From assembly GCF_025628885.1 (NCBI RefSeq), contig NZ_JAOTIF010000007.1, positions 62,001 to 126,000 on the forward strand: 64,000 nt of DNA, given 5' to 3'. Every line of letters begins with the position of its first letter. Positions within the stretch are counted from its first letter, which is position 1. The stretch is from Paraflavisolibacter caeni (lineage in GTDB: Bacteria; Bacteroidota; Bacteroidia; Chitinophagales; Chitinophagaceae). Below, piece after piece: positions 54,308-62,912 of the stretch. The position numbers were made by a program, and so were the translations under genes. The notes under the pieces are model-generated. The model searched no databases. It was not told the origin of the DNA and saw nothing but the letters and a program-made list of their open reading frames with translations.

Positions 54308-54566
54308 TTAATATACCCGCTATTGAAAGGGATGCATAGTGCATGTTGCTTACCTGTTAACTCAGCATTATGAGCAGAACGTGATGTCTTACCAAAACTG
54401 TTCAATCATTGATTTTGCTTGAAAATAGTTCTCCATAAAGAGACTGCCAACCAAGATAGATTATCAGTTTATTGGTTATGAACTTTTTCTTATGAGGATG
54501 TGGAGCTTGAATCTGGAATTTTTAATGATATTAATCAGTAGTTGTACTAATTTTTATCAAATTGAT
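54308..54566. other. Intergenic stretch upstream of receptor C
   Basis: No gene was seen. A TGATTTTGC at 54410 resembles the start of the shared operator core but has no 21-base partner. A short dyad (ATGCAT/ATGCAT) is near 54331-54341. Confidence 0.4.
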
Positions 54567-54630
54567 TGATTTTGTCAAATAGTTGCCGCTTAATGTCAAA
54601 CATCAGCCCTTTGTTTTAATCTAATTTCAC
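54567..54630 (+). promoter_or_regulatory. Shared operator-promoter module, diverged copy 4
   Basis: TGATTTTG at 54567 is 55 bases from the box TAATTTCAC at 54622, exactly as in copy 2 (28996 to 29051), and the intervening CCCTTT and TCTAATTT tracts align without gaps. The repeat is different: TGTCAAA at 54573 and 54594, again 21 bases apart. The leader to the ATG is 75 bases. Confidence 0.6.
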
Positions 54631-54696
54631 TATCACAGAATTGCATCAAAAGTAGTTCTTGGAATTTAAAGTATTAACTCACAAAATTGCTTAGCC

Positions 54697-57564
54697 ATGA
54701 CTTCGACTTCCTTAAAGAAGGCCTTGCATTCAATTGGGCTGATTATTTTTCTCATCTTATTTAGTGTACAAAGCTTTGCTCAAGCCGGCAGCGTAAGCGG
54801 GACAGTAACAGACGCCGAAGGTAAACCCATTGTAGGCGCCACAGTTAAAATCAAAGGTGCCAATAAAGCAACTGTAACAAAGGAAGGCGGAACTTTTTCA
54901 TTTAGCAATGTTCCCGGTAGTGGTACGCTGATCATTTCTCATATTGCTTATACAACAATGGAAACTCCCTTTTCTTCCGACAAGGCAATAATAATATCCC
55001 TTAAGGAATCAACTAAAATGGTTGATGAAGTGGTGGTAACCGGCGTATTTGATAAGCGGACCGCTTTACAATCATCAATAGCCATCAGCACATTGAAAAG
55101 CGATGCCATTTCCAAGCTGGCTCCCAATAGTGCTGCAGATCTGCTGAGTTACACACCGGGTGTTTATGTGAACTCTTCTGTTGGGGAGATCAACAATACC
55201 GTGTTTTCCAGAGGGGTGAATGCCAATCAGTTTTCTGTGGCGGGTGGTAATGGCTATTATTACGTATCGCTTATGGAAGATGGATTACCTGTATCTAATC
55301 TTTCCTCCGGCAATATTGTGGCCGATTATTTTTACAGGGCTGATGCTACTTTATCACGCCTGGAATCCGTTAGGGGTGGTTCTGCTTCTATTACAGGCGC
55401 CAATGCTCCGGGCGGTATCTTTAACTATGTTTCCAAGACAGGCCAGAACGCTTCCAATGAACTTACTTATAAGTTTGGGTTAGAAGGTGATGGTAGAAAC
55501 GCTTACAATCGCCTGGATGGAAATTTCGGAGGTAAGTTAGGCACTAAAGGTTGGTTCTATAATGTAGGTGGTTTCTACAGAATCTCTCAAGGAGCCCGTT
55601 CTCCAGGCTATGCTCAAAATAAAGGAGGACAATTCAAAGCCAATTTGGTAAAGACCTTTTCCAATGGTTCTGTGAAAATATTTGCCAAATATTTGAATGA
55701 TAAAAACGGTCTGCCACAAAATCTGCCTGCCAGGAATTATGATAAGCCCCAGTTGGTAGAAGGTTTTGGTGAAGCAGATACTTATATGTTGCCAGATATT
55801 TCGGTAAAATCTCCTTTATGGGGGACTGACAAGACCTACACTTTTGATCCTTCAAACCTTTCGCATTCAAAAGATTATTCGCTGGGTTCTGAATTGAATC
55901 TGAGACTTGGCAATGGCTGGTCATTAACCAATAACTTCAAGGTGGATCATAAGAATGTAGAGCAAAGTTTAACCATCATGGCCAATCCAACCCCATTGAA
56001 TGGATTCTTTACTTATGCCTTAATGGGGATGGTTGGCCCTGGTACTTTTTCCTTTAAGGATAGAAACACTAAGACTGAACTGGCATCAGTTTCCGCTGCC
56101 TTTGACCCTACCGTACAAGGTCCGCCGTTCCGTTATACTATCCTGAAGAATAATTTACCAGCAAATAGTGTGATGCAAGACGGTGTGTTGTTCAATTTTA
56201 CCAATTACAGCAATAGCAAGTTGAATGAAGTGATGGATCAACTTACGTTTAATAAAAAGGCAGGCAAGCATTCTATTTCTTTTGGTTCATTTATTGCCTC
56301 TTCTCATGTAGAAACAGATCCGAACGGAACTGCCAATACGGTGATAAGGCCAATAGAAAATAAACCTCAACCATTGGATATTACCTGGACACAACTGAAT
56401 GGCAAAACTTACCAGGTAACCAGTCCTGAAGGCTATGCTCAATTATCGGGTGGCAGGTTTTCGTTTAATAAATATGAAGTGACACAAACACAATTATCCG
56501 GATTCCTTGCCGACGGTATTCAGTTATCTCCAAATTTAAACCTGGACTTGGGCGTTCGTTTTGATCACATTATAGTTGATGGAAGCAATAATATTGGCGT
56601 TGAAAATCCAAAGTCTGAGGAGGGTGGAATAGACAAAGATCCTTTAACATTATATGACAACTTCTATTTTGTAAAAGGCGAGGACATTCCTTATAAAACG
56701 AATTTAAATACAGTTTCCTATTCAGCAGGTATTAACTATCAGATTAATCAATCCAATTCGATTTATGGCCGGTATTCCAGTGGTCGGAAGTCGCCTGATA
56801 TGCAATTCTATTTTGATAATTACAACACACCAGGCGTCAGCCCTGAAGCCCGTGCACAAAAAGTGAATCAAATAGAAATAGGCTATAAGTTCAAAAGCAA
56901 AAAGATTACAGGTTCTATTATACCCTTCTATAGTGAGTTGAGCGACATTCCAGTGTCTTCTATAGGTCAGGATACAACCGGTCTAAGTTATTTCACACCA
57001 GTAGTCTTCAATGCCATCCGCACTTTTGGGGTAGAGGGAGAAGCGAATGTATTTCTTACCAAACACTTTGATGTTCGGGTTGGTTTAACGGTTCAGTCGG
57101 CAAAAGCTACCACATGGCAAAGTTGGGTGATGGGAGCAAACGGCAAACAAGATGATAAACTGACTGACAACAATGGGAACACAGCGGAGAATATTCCAAA
57201 TCTGATGTACACTGTGGTGCCTACTTATTCTTTCAAAAGCGGCTATGTATTTGCCGGTTGGAAATATATGGGCAAAAGAGCTGCCAATATGTCCAATGCA
57301 TTTGACTTACCCGGTTTTCATGAATTCAACCTGGGGGCAGGCTATAACCTGACTAAAAGGATAGGTGTTGCTGCCAACATCAACAATCTATTCAACACTT
57401 TTGGTGTCATGAACTGGTCGGCTACCACTGAGGATAATATTATTGATGGTTTTAGCCATAATAGTTTTACTCCTGAAAAAAGGAAAGCCAATCCTAATTC
57501 TGTTTATTCAGTGCTTCCCATTCAACCAAGAGCTTACTTCGTATCGGTAACTTATAAATTTTGA
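54697..57564 (+). CDS. TonB-dependent receptor, siderophore-receptor-like, paralog C
   Basis: A 955-residue third paralog. The N-terminus is MTSTSLKKALHSIGLIIFLI with a signal peptide ending SFAQ, then GKPIVGATVKIKG in the CarboxypepD_reg-like domain, plug motifs VDEVVVTGVFDKRT and VRGGSASITGANAPGGIFNYVSK, and a barrel ending FVSVTYKF. No SusD is nearby. An MFS transporter gene starts 32 bases after its stop, followed by C-glycoside-cleavage-type genes. It is therefore probably the outer-membrane gate for a C-glycoside, with MFS as the inner-membrane step (inference). Confidence 0.9.
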   Translation: MTSTSLKKALHSIGLIIFLILFSVQSFAQAGSVSGTVTDAEGKPIVGATVKIKGANKATVTKEGGTFSFSNVPGSGTLIISHIAYTTMETPFSSDKAIIISLKESTKMVDEVVVTGVFDKRTALQSSIAISTLKSDAISKLAPNSAADLLSYTPGVYVNSSVGEINNTVFSRGVNANQFSVAGGNGYYYVSLMEDGLPVSNLSSGNIVADYFYRADATLSRLESVRGGSASITGANAPGGIFNYVSKTGQNASNELTYKFGLEGDGRNAYNRLDGNFGGKLGTKGWFYNVGGFYRISQGARSPGYAQNKGGQFKANLVKTFSNGSVKIFAKYLNDKNGLPQNLPARNYDKPQLVEGFGEADTYMLPDISVKSPLWGTDKTYTFDPSNLSHSKDYSLGSELNLRLGNGWSLTNNFKVDHKNVEQSLTIMANPTPLNGFFTYALMGMVGPGTFSFKDRNTKTELASVSAAFDPTVQGPPFRYTILKNNLPANSVMQDGVLFNFTNYSNSKLNEVMDQLTFNKKAGKHSISFGSFIASSHVETDPNGTANTVIRPIENKPQPLDITWTQLNGKTYQVTSPEGYAQLSGGRFSFNKYEVTQTQLSGFLADGIQLSPNLNLDLGVRFDHIIVDGSNNIGVENPKSEEGGIDKDPLTLYDNFYFVKGEDIPYKTNLNTVSYSAGINYQINQSNSIYGRYSSGRKSPDMQFYFDNYNTPGVSPEARAQKVNQIEIGYKFKSKKITGSIIPFYSELSDIPVSSIGQDTTGLSYFTPVVFNAIRTFGVEGEANVFLTKHFDVRVGLTVQSAKATTWQSWVMGANGKQDDKLTDNNGNTAENIPNLMYTVVPTYSFKSGYVFAGWKYMGKRAANMSNAFDLPGFHEFNLGAGYNLTKRIGVAANINNLFNTFGVMNWSATTEDNIIDGFSHNSFTPEKRKANPNSVYSVLPIQPRAYFVSVTYKF

Positions 57565-57596
57565 AATTTTTAAGCTACGATTAAACATACCTAACC

Positions 57597-58838
57597 ATGA
57601 AAGGAACAGCAGTCATCAACATGAATCAAACAGCATACATCAATCGGCCTGTATCGGTTCAGCGTAAAGCTGGTGCAGGACAGGCCTGGACATTGATCTT
57701 CGCGATGTTTTTGCCCATTATGGCCATTATTGGTTTGGCTCCTGCATTACCCACTTTGATGGTGCATTTTAATTACATCCCTAATCACCAAGTGTTGGTG
57801 CCAATGTTATTGACTGCTCCAGGATTGTGTATTGCGATACTCTCTCCGTTTGCAGGAAGACTGAGTGATTTGTTTGGCCGTCGTCGCTTGATACTTATTG
57901 CAATGTTCATTTATGGGATTGGTGGTGTTATTCCTTTTTTCCTGGAAAACTTTTGGGCGGTTATGGTTGGCAGAGTACTACTTGGAATAGCAGAAGCCTT
58001 TGTGTTGACAATTGGTAATGCATTGCTTGCTGATTATTTTGCAGAGCATGAAAGGCCTAAATGGCTTTCAGTTCAAGGTGTTGTTGGTCCTGTGTTGGCA
58101 ACTGTTATTATTTACGGGAGTGGCTTTTTAGCTGGAAAGGGATGGCAGTGGCCATTCATCGTATACGCACTTGCTTTTCCCATCTTTATTGCCGGGTGGT
58201 TTTATTTGTGGGAACCTGAACAGAATAAAGAAAAAGAACAAGCACCTGTCAATATGGAGGCCTTTCCATGGCGGACAATATCCTGGATATGTTTGGTAAC
58301 GCTTGTTTCTTCTGTTATCTATTATGTTTACATCATTCACTTCTCTCTTGTATTAACTGCCAATGGTATTACCAATGAAAGTAAAATTGGAATGATCACC
58401 GCTATTGCCAGTATTGCGGTTCCTTTAGGTGCGTATCTGTTTAAACAAATTTCCGGGCGTTCTATATTTTTTCTTCTGCTGCTTATTTATGCTTTGATGG
58501 GTATTGGATACATCGGTATGAGTATAGTTCATCATGAAAAATGGATTGTTGCTACAGCATGGATACAACAAGTAGCTGTTGGTTTAACTGTACCTACATT
58601 GGTAGCATGGGCGCTCAAAAGCCTGCCATCTGAACACAGAGGCCTGGGCATGGGATTTTGGGCAGCGAGTTTCTTTATTGGCCAATTTGTAAACCCATTG
58701 GTTGTTGGCTATATCAATTACCTGACTGGCGGCATACTCACAACAGTTATGGTTGTAGGTATTATTTGCCTGTTGCTTGCGGTTTTAGTGTGGCTTCCAA
58801 AGTTCTATTGGCAAAATAAGGGAGCAAAATCATTGTAA
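57597..58838 (+). CDS. MFS transporter
   Basis: A 413-residue, about 12-helix major facilitator. The signature loop between helices 2 and 3 is GRLSDLFGRRRL (about residues 84-95), and the central loop (EPEQNKEKEQAP) separates the two halves. It would move a small solute across the inner membrane by proton symport. In this operon it follows the receptor and precedes cytoplasmic sugar-cleaving enzymes that lack signal peptides, so it should import the intact glycoside. The exact substrate is unknown. Confidence 0.9.
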   Translation: MKGTAVINMNQTAYINRPVSVQRKAGAGQAWTLIFAMFLPIMAIIGLAPALPTLMVHFNYIPNHQVLVPMLLTAPGLCIAILSPFAGRLSDLFGRRRLILIAMFIYGIGGVIPFFLENFWAVMVGRVLLGIAEAFVLTIGNALLADYFAEHERPKWLSVQGVVGPVLATVIIYGSGFLAGKGWQWPFIVYALAFPIFIAGWFYLWEPEQNKEKEQAPVNMEAFPWRTISWICLVTLVSSVIYYVYIIHFSLVLTANGITNESKIGMITAIASIAVPLGAYLFKQISGRSIFFLLLLIYALMGIGYIGMSIVHHEKWIVATAWIQQVAVGLTVPTLVAWALKSLPSEHRGLGMGFWAASFFIGQFVNPLVVGYINYLTGGILTTVMVVGIICLLLAVLVWLPKFYWQNKGAKSL

Positions 58839-58880
58839 AATTTATTACAAAAAATCAATTCTTATCTACAATATTAAATT

Positions 58881-59909
58881 ATGAACATGTCTAATCATCA
58901 AATTAAACGAGGTGTAAGTCTATACAGTTATCAGGAAGAATTTTTTCTTCAAAAAATGTCATTGGAAGATTGCATTGCGGCTGTAGCTAAAACTGGTGCA
59001 ACTGGTATAGAGATCTTAGGCGAACAGAGTATCTGGGGGTTTCCCAAATTAACAGATGCGTTTGTAGACCAGTGGTTCGGATGGATGGATAAATACGGCG
59101 TAACACCGGTCTGCCACGACTTTATGCTTGATTATACCATGACCAAAGGAAAATATTATTCAGATGATGAGGCTCTGCAATCTATCATCAGGGATTTAAA
59201 ATTTGCCAAGCGTCTTGGGTTCAAAATCATGAGAGCCATTGTGAACATCACTCCTGAACTCATGGAGAAAGCGGCTCCTTATGCCGAAGAATACGATATC
59301 AAAATCGGAATTGAAGTGCATTCGCCCTGGCACATCAACAGTGCCTGGATGGCAAGGCATTGGGAGGTGATGGAAAAAACCGGGTCCAAATACCTGGGCT
59401 TTGTTCCGGATATGGGTGCCTTTACCAAACGCCTGGCCAGAGTGCAAACAGATAGAATGATCAGGGAAGGTGCTGATCCAAAAATTGTGGAATTCGTATG
59501 CGAGCAGCACGAGAAAGGTATAATGGCTGAATATATCATTGCCCAGGTATCACAAATGTCTAAACGGCGGATCGATATAGCCGTGGCAGAACTCACCAGG
59601 CACAATACCTATTACAATCCCATTGCATTACTTCAGCACATACCGCGCATCTTCCATATTCATGCTAAGTTTTATGAAATGTTAGATGATGGTACAGAAT
59701 ACAGCATTCCATATGAGGACATTATCCAGATATTAATCAAAGGCGGTTACAATGGTTATTTATCCAGCGAGTATGAAGGTAACCGTCATATTCAGGATGT
59801 TTATGAAGTGGATAGTGTTGAACAGGTGCGGCGTCAACAAGAAATGTTTAAACGTTTGTTGGGAGAAGAAGTTGCACCTAATAAAAAATCAATTGTTGTT
59901 CAAGCTTGA
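58881..59909 (+). CDS. TIM-barrel protein, C-glycoside deglycosidase alpha-subunit-like
   Basis: A 342-residue xylose-isomerase-like TIM barrel without a signal peptide. Probable metal ligands are E145 (IGIEVHSPWH), D177 (GFVPDMGAF), H261 (FHIHAKFYE) and E297 (LSSEYEG). The opening RGVSLYSYQEEFF and the SSEYEGN end are shared with alpha subunits of the bacterial enzymes (DgpC/CarC/DfgA type) that break the sugar-aryl C-C bond of 3-oxo-C-glycosides. The decisive support is the DUF6379 gene 67 bases downstream, the usual beta subunit. As an isolated sequence it could be called a sugar phosphate isomerase/epimerase. Confidence 0.82.
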   Translation: MNMSNHQIKRGVSLYSYQEEFFLQKMSLEDCIAAVAKTGATGIEILGEQSIWGFPKLTDAFVDQWFGWMDKYGVTPVCHDFMLDYTMTKGKYYSDDEALQSIIRDLKFAKRLGFKIMRAIVNITPELMEKAAPYAEEYDIKIGIEVHSPWHINSAWMARHWEVMEKTGSKYLGFVPDMGAFTKRLARVQTDRMIREGADPKIVEFVCEQHEKGIMAEYIIAQVSQMSKRRIDIAVAELTRHNTYYNPIALLQHIPRIFHIHAKFYEMLDDGTEYSIPYEDIIQILIKGGYNGYLSSEYEGNRHIQDVYEVDSVEQVRRQQEMFKRLLGEEVAPNKKSIVVQA

Positions 59910-59976
59910 ACCAACTAAAGAAATAGCCGTCTGAAGTTTAATTACAAATTCTATTACAATTTTCAAAAAAAGTAAG

Positions 59977-60375
59977 ATGATACAGATGTTTGAAAAATAT
60001 ATGATTGTTGAAAAAGATGTGGAGAACATCGTTGAAAATGGAAAAATTACTGGCTTCAAATTCGGAGCGAGGCTCCCTTATTATCGTGGTATTGCCCTTT
60101 CGTTGTTGGAAGACATTGGCGTAAACATTGACGGAGCAGAAGTTCCAAAAGAAGACATAAAGTTTAATGTACATGGCAACACCTATACGCTTGAACAAAT
60201 GGAATCAGCAGTAGATGACCGCTGGAATATGGGTGAAGTGGCTTACATTATTATTGATAAGGAAGGTGGATTATTAAAAGGCGACCACCAGGTTCGTTTA
60301 ATGCTCAACATGCGCATCGCTTATCTTCCATTTCCATCTATTAGGAATAGTGAGAAAACGATCTCTATTGCTTAG
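59977..60375 (+). CDS. DUF6379 protein, C-glycoside deglycosidase beta-subunit-like
   Basis: A 132-residue beta-rich protein. The family core is clear: FEKYMIVEKDVENIVENGKI, then RLPYYRGIALSLLEDIGVNI, VHGNTYTLEQME and VDDRWNMGE, ending with RIAYLPFP. In characterised C-glycoside deglycosidases this small subunit packs on the TIM barrel and shapes the active site. There is no signal peptide, so the complex is cytoplasmic. Adjacent to its partner gene, it is the strongest single marker of C-glycoside metabolism in the window. Confidence 0.85.
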   Translation: MIQMFEKYMIVEKDVENIVENGKITGFKFGARLPYYRGIALSLLEDIGVNIDGAEVPKEDIKFNVHGNTYTLEQMESAVDDRWNMGEVAYIIIDKEGGLLKGDHQVRLMLNMRIAYLPFPSIRNSEKTISIA

Positions 60376-60445
60376 GCTAATCAATTCTGAATTGGATTTC
60401 GTGTCAAGAATATGAAGTCCAGAACCATCAATCCAAATTCAAACA

Positions 60446-60847
60446 ATGGGACCATTAGATAATTTCATTCTTGCGGATGATGCTTTGCAAGCAACTCCTA
60501 CCGGATTTACGCTTCAATTCCATTCACATTGGTATCGATCATTGCCGCTTTCGTGTATGAGCTGCAAAGCCATCATTAATGGACAAGCTATTGATGAAAG
60601 TGAAGTTTTTATTGAAGCCAATGGAAATAAATATCCTTTCAGTGAAATGCCTAATTTATACAAAGAGTGGCTTTTCATTACCGATGGTGCCAGGTTGCAC
60701 GTAAACGGTGTTGAACCTTTACAGAAGGGAAAACAATATAACATCGAGTTTAAGCTGGATCTATTCATTCCCTATATACTGGTTGGCAGAGAAGGCAACC
60801 CCTTGTTAGCATCAAGTACTGTAACAAAACAATTAACCTGTAATTAG
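60446..60847 (+). CDS. Second DUF6379-type beta-subunit-like protein
   Basis: A 133-residue protein distantly related to the previous one. FTLQFHSHWYRSLPLSCMSCKAIINGQAIDE matches the RLPYYRGIALS segment in position, followed by VFIEANGNKYPFSEMP and LYKEWLFITDGARL. It ends immediately before the start of the second TIM barrel (stop codon next to ATG), so translational coupling is likely. It presumably forms a second alpha/beta complex with that barrel. Confidence 0.75.
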   Translation: MGPLDNFILADDALQATPTGFTLQFHSHWYRSLPLSCMSCKAIINGQAIDESEVFIEANGNKYPFSEMPNLYKEWLFITDGARLHVNGVEPLQKGKQYNIEFKLDLFIPYILVGREGNPLLASSTVTKQLTCN

Positions 60848-61870
60848 ATGAAACACCCCAATATAAAACTCTGTACTTCCCTATTTTCTTTTGCACTCGA
60901 GTGGAATTCAGGTAAGTATTCATTGGAACAACTAATGTCAAAAGTGCGGGAACTGAACTTAGGACCTGGAATTGAGATCATTGGTTTTCAAAGTCTGAAA
61001 GGTTTTCCATATCTCTCCGACAATACAATTGTAGATGTCAGAAGATTGATTGAGCAATTTGGCTTTGAGCCAGCTTGCCTGGATGCAAATGTTGATGTGG
61101 CCATAAGAAGGGACAGGCTTCTTACTATTGAAGAAACAGTTGAATACATTATTCCACAAATATGGGCTGCAAACAAGCTAGGTTTTCCTGTGCTTCGTGT
61201 TCAAATGACAGCCAAGCCTGAAGTCATCAAAAAGCTCGTACCGGTTGCAGAAAAGGCAAATGTCAAACTAGGTATGGAATTACATACGCCTTATCTGATT
61301 GACCACCCTGCCGTTGTTGCTCTGCGTGAGTTATATGAAGAAATGGATTCGCCATTCCTTGGATTCATTCCCGATTTTGGTACCTCCATGCGCCAAATTC
61401 CGGATGCGCTGCTACACAGTTTTCGCGAGGTAGGTGTCACTGATGAACTCATTGCCATCACCAAAGAAATCTGGCAAAAAGATATACCCACACCAGCCAA
61501 ATTTGGTGAATTGCAGGAGCGAGCATCAGCATTGGGAGCCACTCCACCTCAAATTGGAAGACTGAACATGGCATTCAGTATGAATGGCCGGCAGGATGTC
61601 AATGCCTGGAAGGAAATCATTCCGCAGACAGTTCACCTACATGGCAAGTTTTATGGTTTTGACGAGCATGGTGATGAGCCTTCGATTGACTATGCGGCTA
61701 TTTTGAAAGTGTTTTATGAAGGAGGATACAGAGGATATGTTTCAAGCGAATATGAAGGCACAGCGTTTACCGATGAATTTACAGGGTTTGAAATGGTGCA
61801 AAAACACCACGCACTTTGTAAAAAGATTTTAGAAAATATTCAAGAAAAAGAATATGCACGCACTGTGTAA
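60848..61870 (+). CDS. Second TIM-barrel, C-glycoside deglycosidase alpha-subunit-like
   Basis: A 340-residue TIM barrel related to the one at 58881 but clearly diverged. The metal set is conserved: E144 (LGMELHTPY), D176 (GFIPDFGTS), H265 (VHLHGKFYG) and E301 (VSSEYEGTAF). The start codon directly follows the stop of the second DUF6379 gene, which supports a dedicated complex. It might act on another aglycone class or on the sugar released by the first complex. Confidence 0.8.
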   Translation: MKHPNIKLCTSLFSFALEWNSGKYSLEQLMSKVRELNLGPGIEIIGFQSLKGFPYLSDNTIVDVRRLIEQFGFEPACLDANVDVAIRRDRLLTIEETVEYIIPQIWAANKLGFPVLRVQMTAKPEVIKKLVPVAEKANVKLGMELHTPYLIDHPAVVALRELYEEMDSPFLGFIPDFGTSMRQIPDALLHSFREVGVTDELIAITKEIWQKDIPTPAKFGELQERASALGATPPQIGRLNMAFSMNGRQDVNAWKEIIPQTVHLHGKFYGFDEHGDEPSIDYAAILKVFYEGGYRGYVSSEYEGTAFTDEFTGFEMVQKHHALCKKILENIQEKEYARTV

Positions 61871-61991
61871 ACAAGTTTTATCAATCAAACTACTTCTATG
61901 ATTGCATAAAGGCCATGCATTTCGTACTACTGAAACAGATGTGTGGATTGTTTGCAAACCTATTTGGAAGTATAAAAACCCAATTTGATCA

Positions 61992-62912
61992 ATGGCTACA
62001 ACTAAATATTCATTCAATCTTAATTATGCGCCTCATTTCGGCATGTTTGAAAACCTGGCCGGAAAAGATCTATTCGACCAATTAAGGTTTATGGCCGATA
62101 CTGGATTCCGGTCTTTTGAGGATAGTGGCAGAGTTGGTGAAAACTTTCCCCGGGCATTTGGAATTGGCATGGTCGGGCAGCCGCCGGAACTGCTGGATAA
62201 AATTGGAGAGACATTAGCTAATTTGGGTATGGAAATGGGAACATTCCTTCTGCCGCCCACATTTTGGCCACCCAAAGCAACACTGGCATCAGGCAATGTT
62301 GAATGGCGTGCCCTTTTCCTGGAGCAATGCCATAAAGTAGTAGAAACAGCCAAACGGCTTAATGGACGTTATGTTACTGTGGTTGCAGACACTTTTGATT
62401 ATTCGCTTCCTTTAGATATTCAAACAGCTAATGTTATTGAAGGACTGCGTTATGCATGCGATATTTTTGAACCTCATGGAATTACAATGGTGCTGGAACC
62501 ATTAAGTGATCACCCGAGTTTATTTCTACGCACTTCCACCCAAGCATACCTGTTATGTAAAGCGGTGAACAGAAAGTGTTGTAAAATACTTTTCGACATG
62601 TATCATTTGCAGAAAAATGAAGGGCGCCTGATCTATCACATGGATCAATGTTGGGATGAAATAGGTTATTTTCAAGTAGGAGATGAGCCGGGACGTAATG
62701 AGCCCATGACTGGTGAAATCAATTATAAGAACATCTTTAAGCATATTGCTGAAAAGTCAAAAGCTACGAACAAGGAATTCATATTAGGGATGGAACATCA
62801 TAATTCTCTGTCCGGAGAAGAAGGTGAAATGACAGTTATCAATACCTATAGATGGTGTGATGATTTTAATGAAAAAGAAATTGCTATAACCAGCGAAAAA
62901 TTATTAAGCTGA
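61992..62912 (+). CDS. TIM-barrel isomerase/epimerase (hydroxypyruvate isomerase-like)
   Basis: A 306-residue xylose-isomerase-like barrel of the Hyi group. FNLNYAPHFGMFENLAGKD opens it, and MVLEPLSDHPSLFL, ILFDMYHLQKNEG, FQVGDEPGRNEP and LGMEHHNS carry the metal-binding acids and histidines. No DUF6379 partner accompanies it. Its stop overlaps the next ATG by one base (TGATG), so it is coupled to the GMC oxidoreductase. A role in isomerising the dehydrated keto-sugar product is plausible. Confidence 0.82.
   Translation: MATTKYSFNLNYAPHFGMFENLAGKDLFDQLRFMADTGFRSFEDSGRVGENFPRAFGIGMVGQPPELLDKIGETLANLGMEMGTFLLPPTFWPPKATLASGNVEWRALFLEQCHKVVETAKRLNGRYVTVVADTFDYSLPLDIQTANVIEGLRYACDIFEPHGITMVLEPLSDHPSLFLRTSTQAYLLCKAVNRKCCKILFDMYHLQKNEGRLIYHMDQCWDEIGYFQVGDEPGRNEPMTGEINYKNIFKHIAEKSKATNKEFILGMEHHNSLSGEEGEMTVINTYRWCDDFNEKEIAITSEKLLS

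Noticed and set aside
58881-62912. Ordinary sugar phosphate isomerase cluster
   Set aside because: Two DUF6379 partner genes and a pyranose-oxidase-like enzyme beside the barrels fit C-glycoside cleavage better, although the third barrel (61992) may be a true isomerase.
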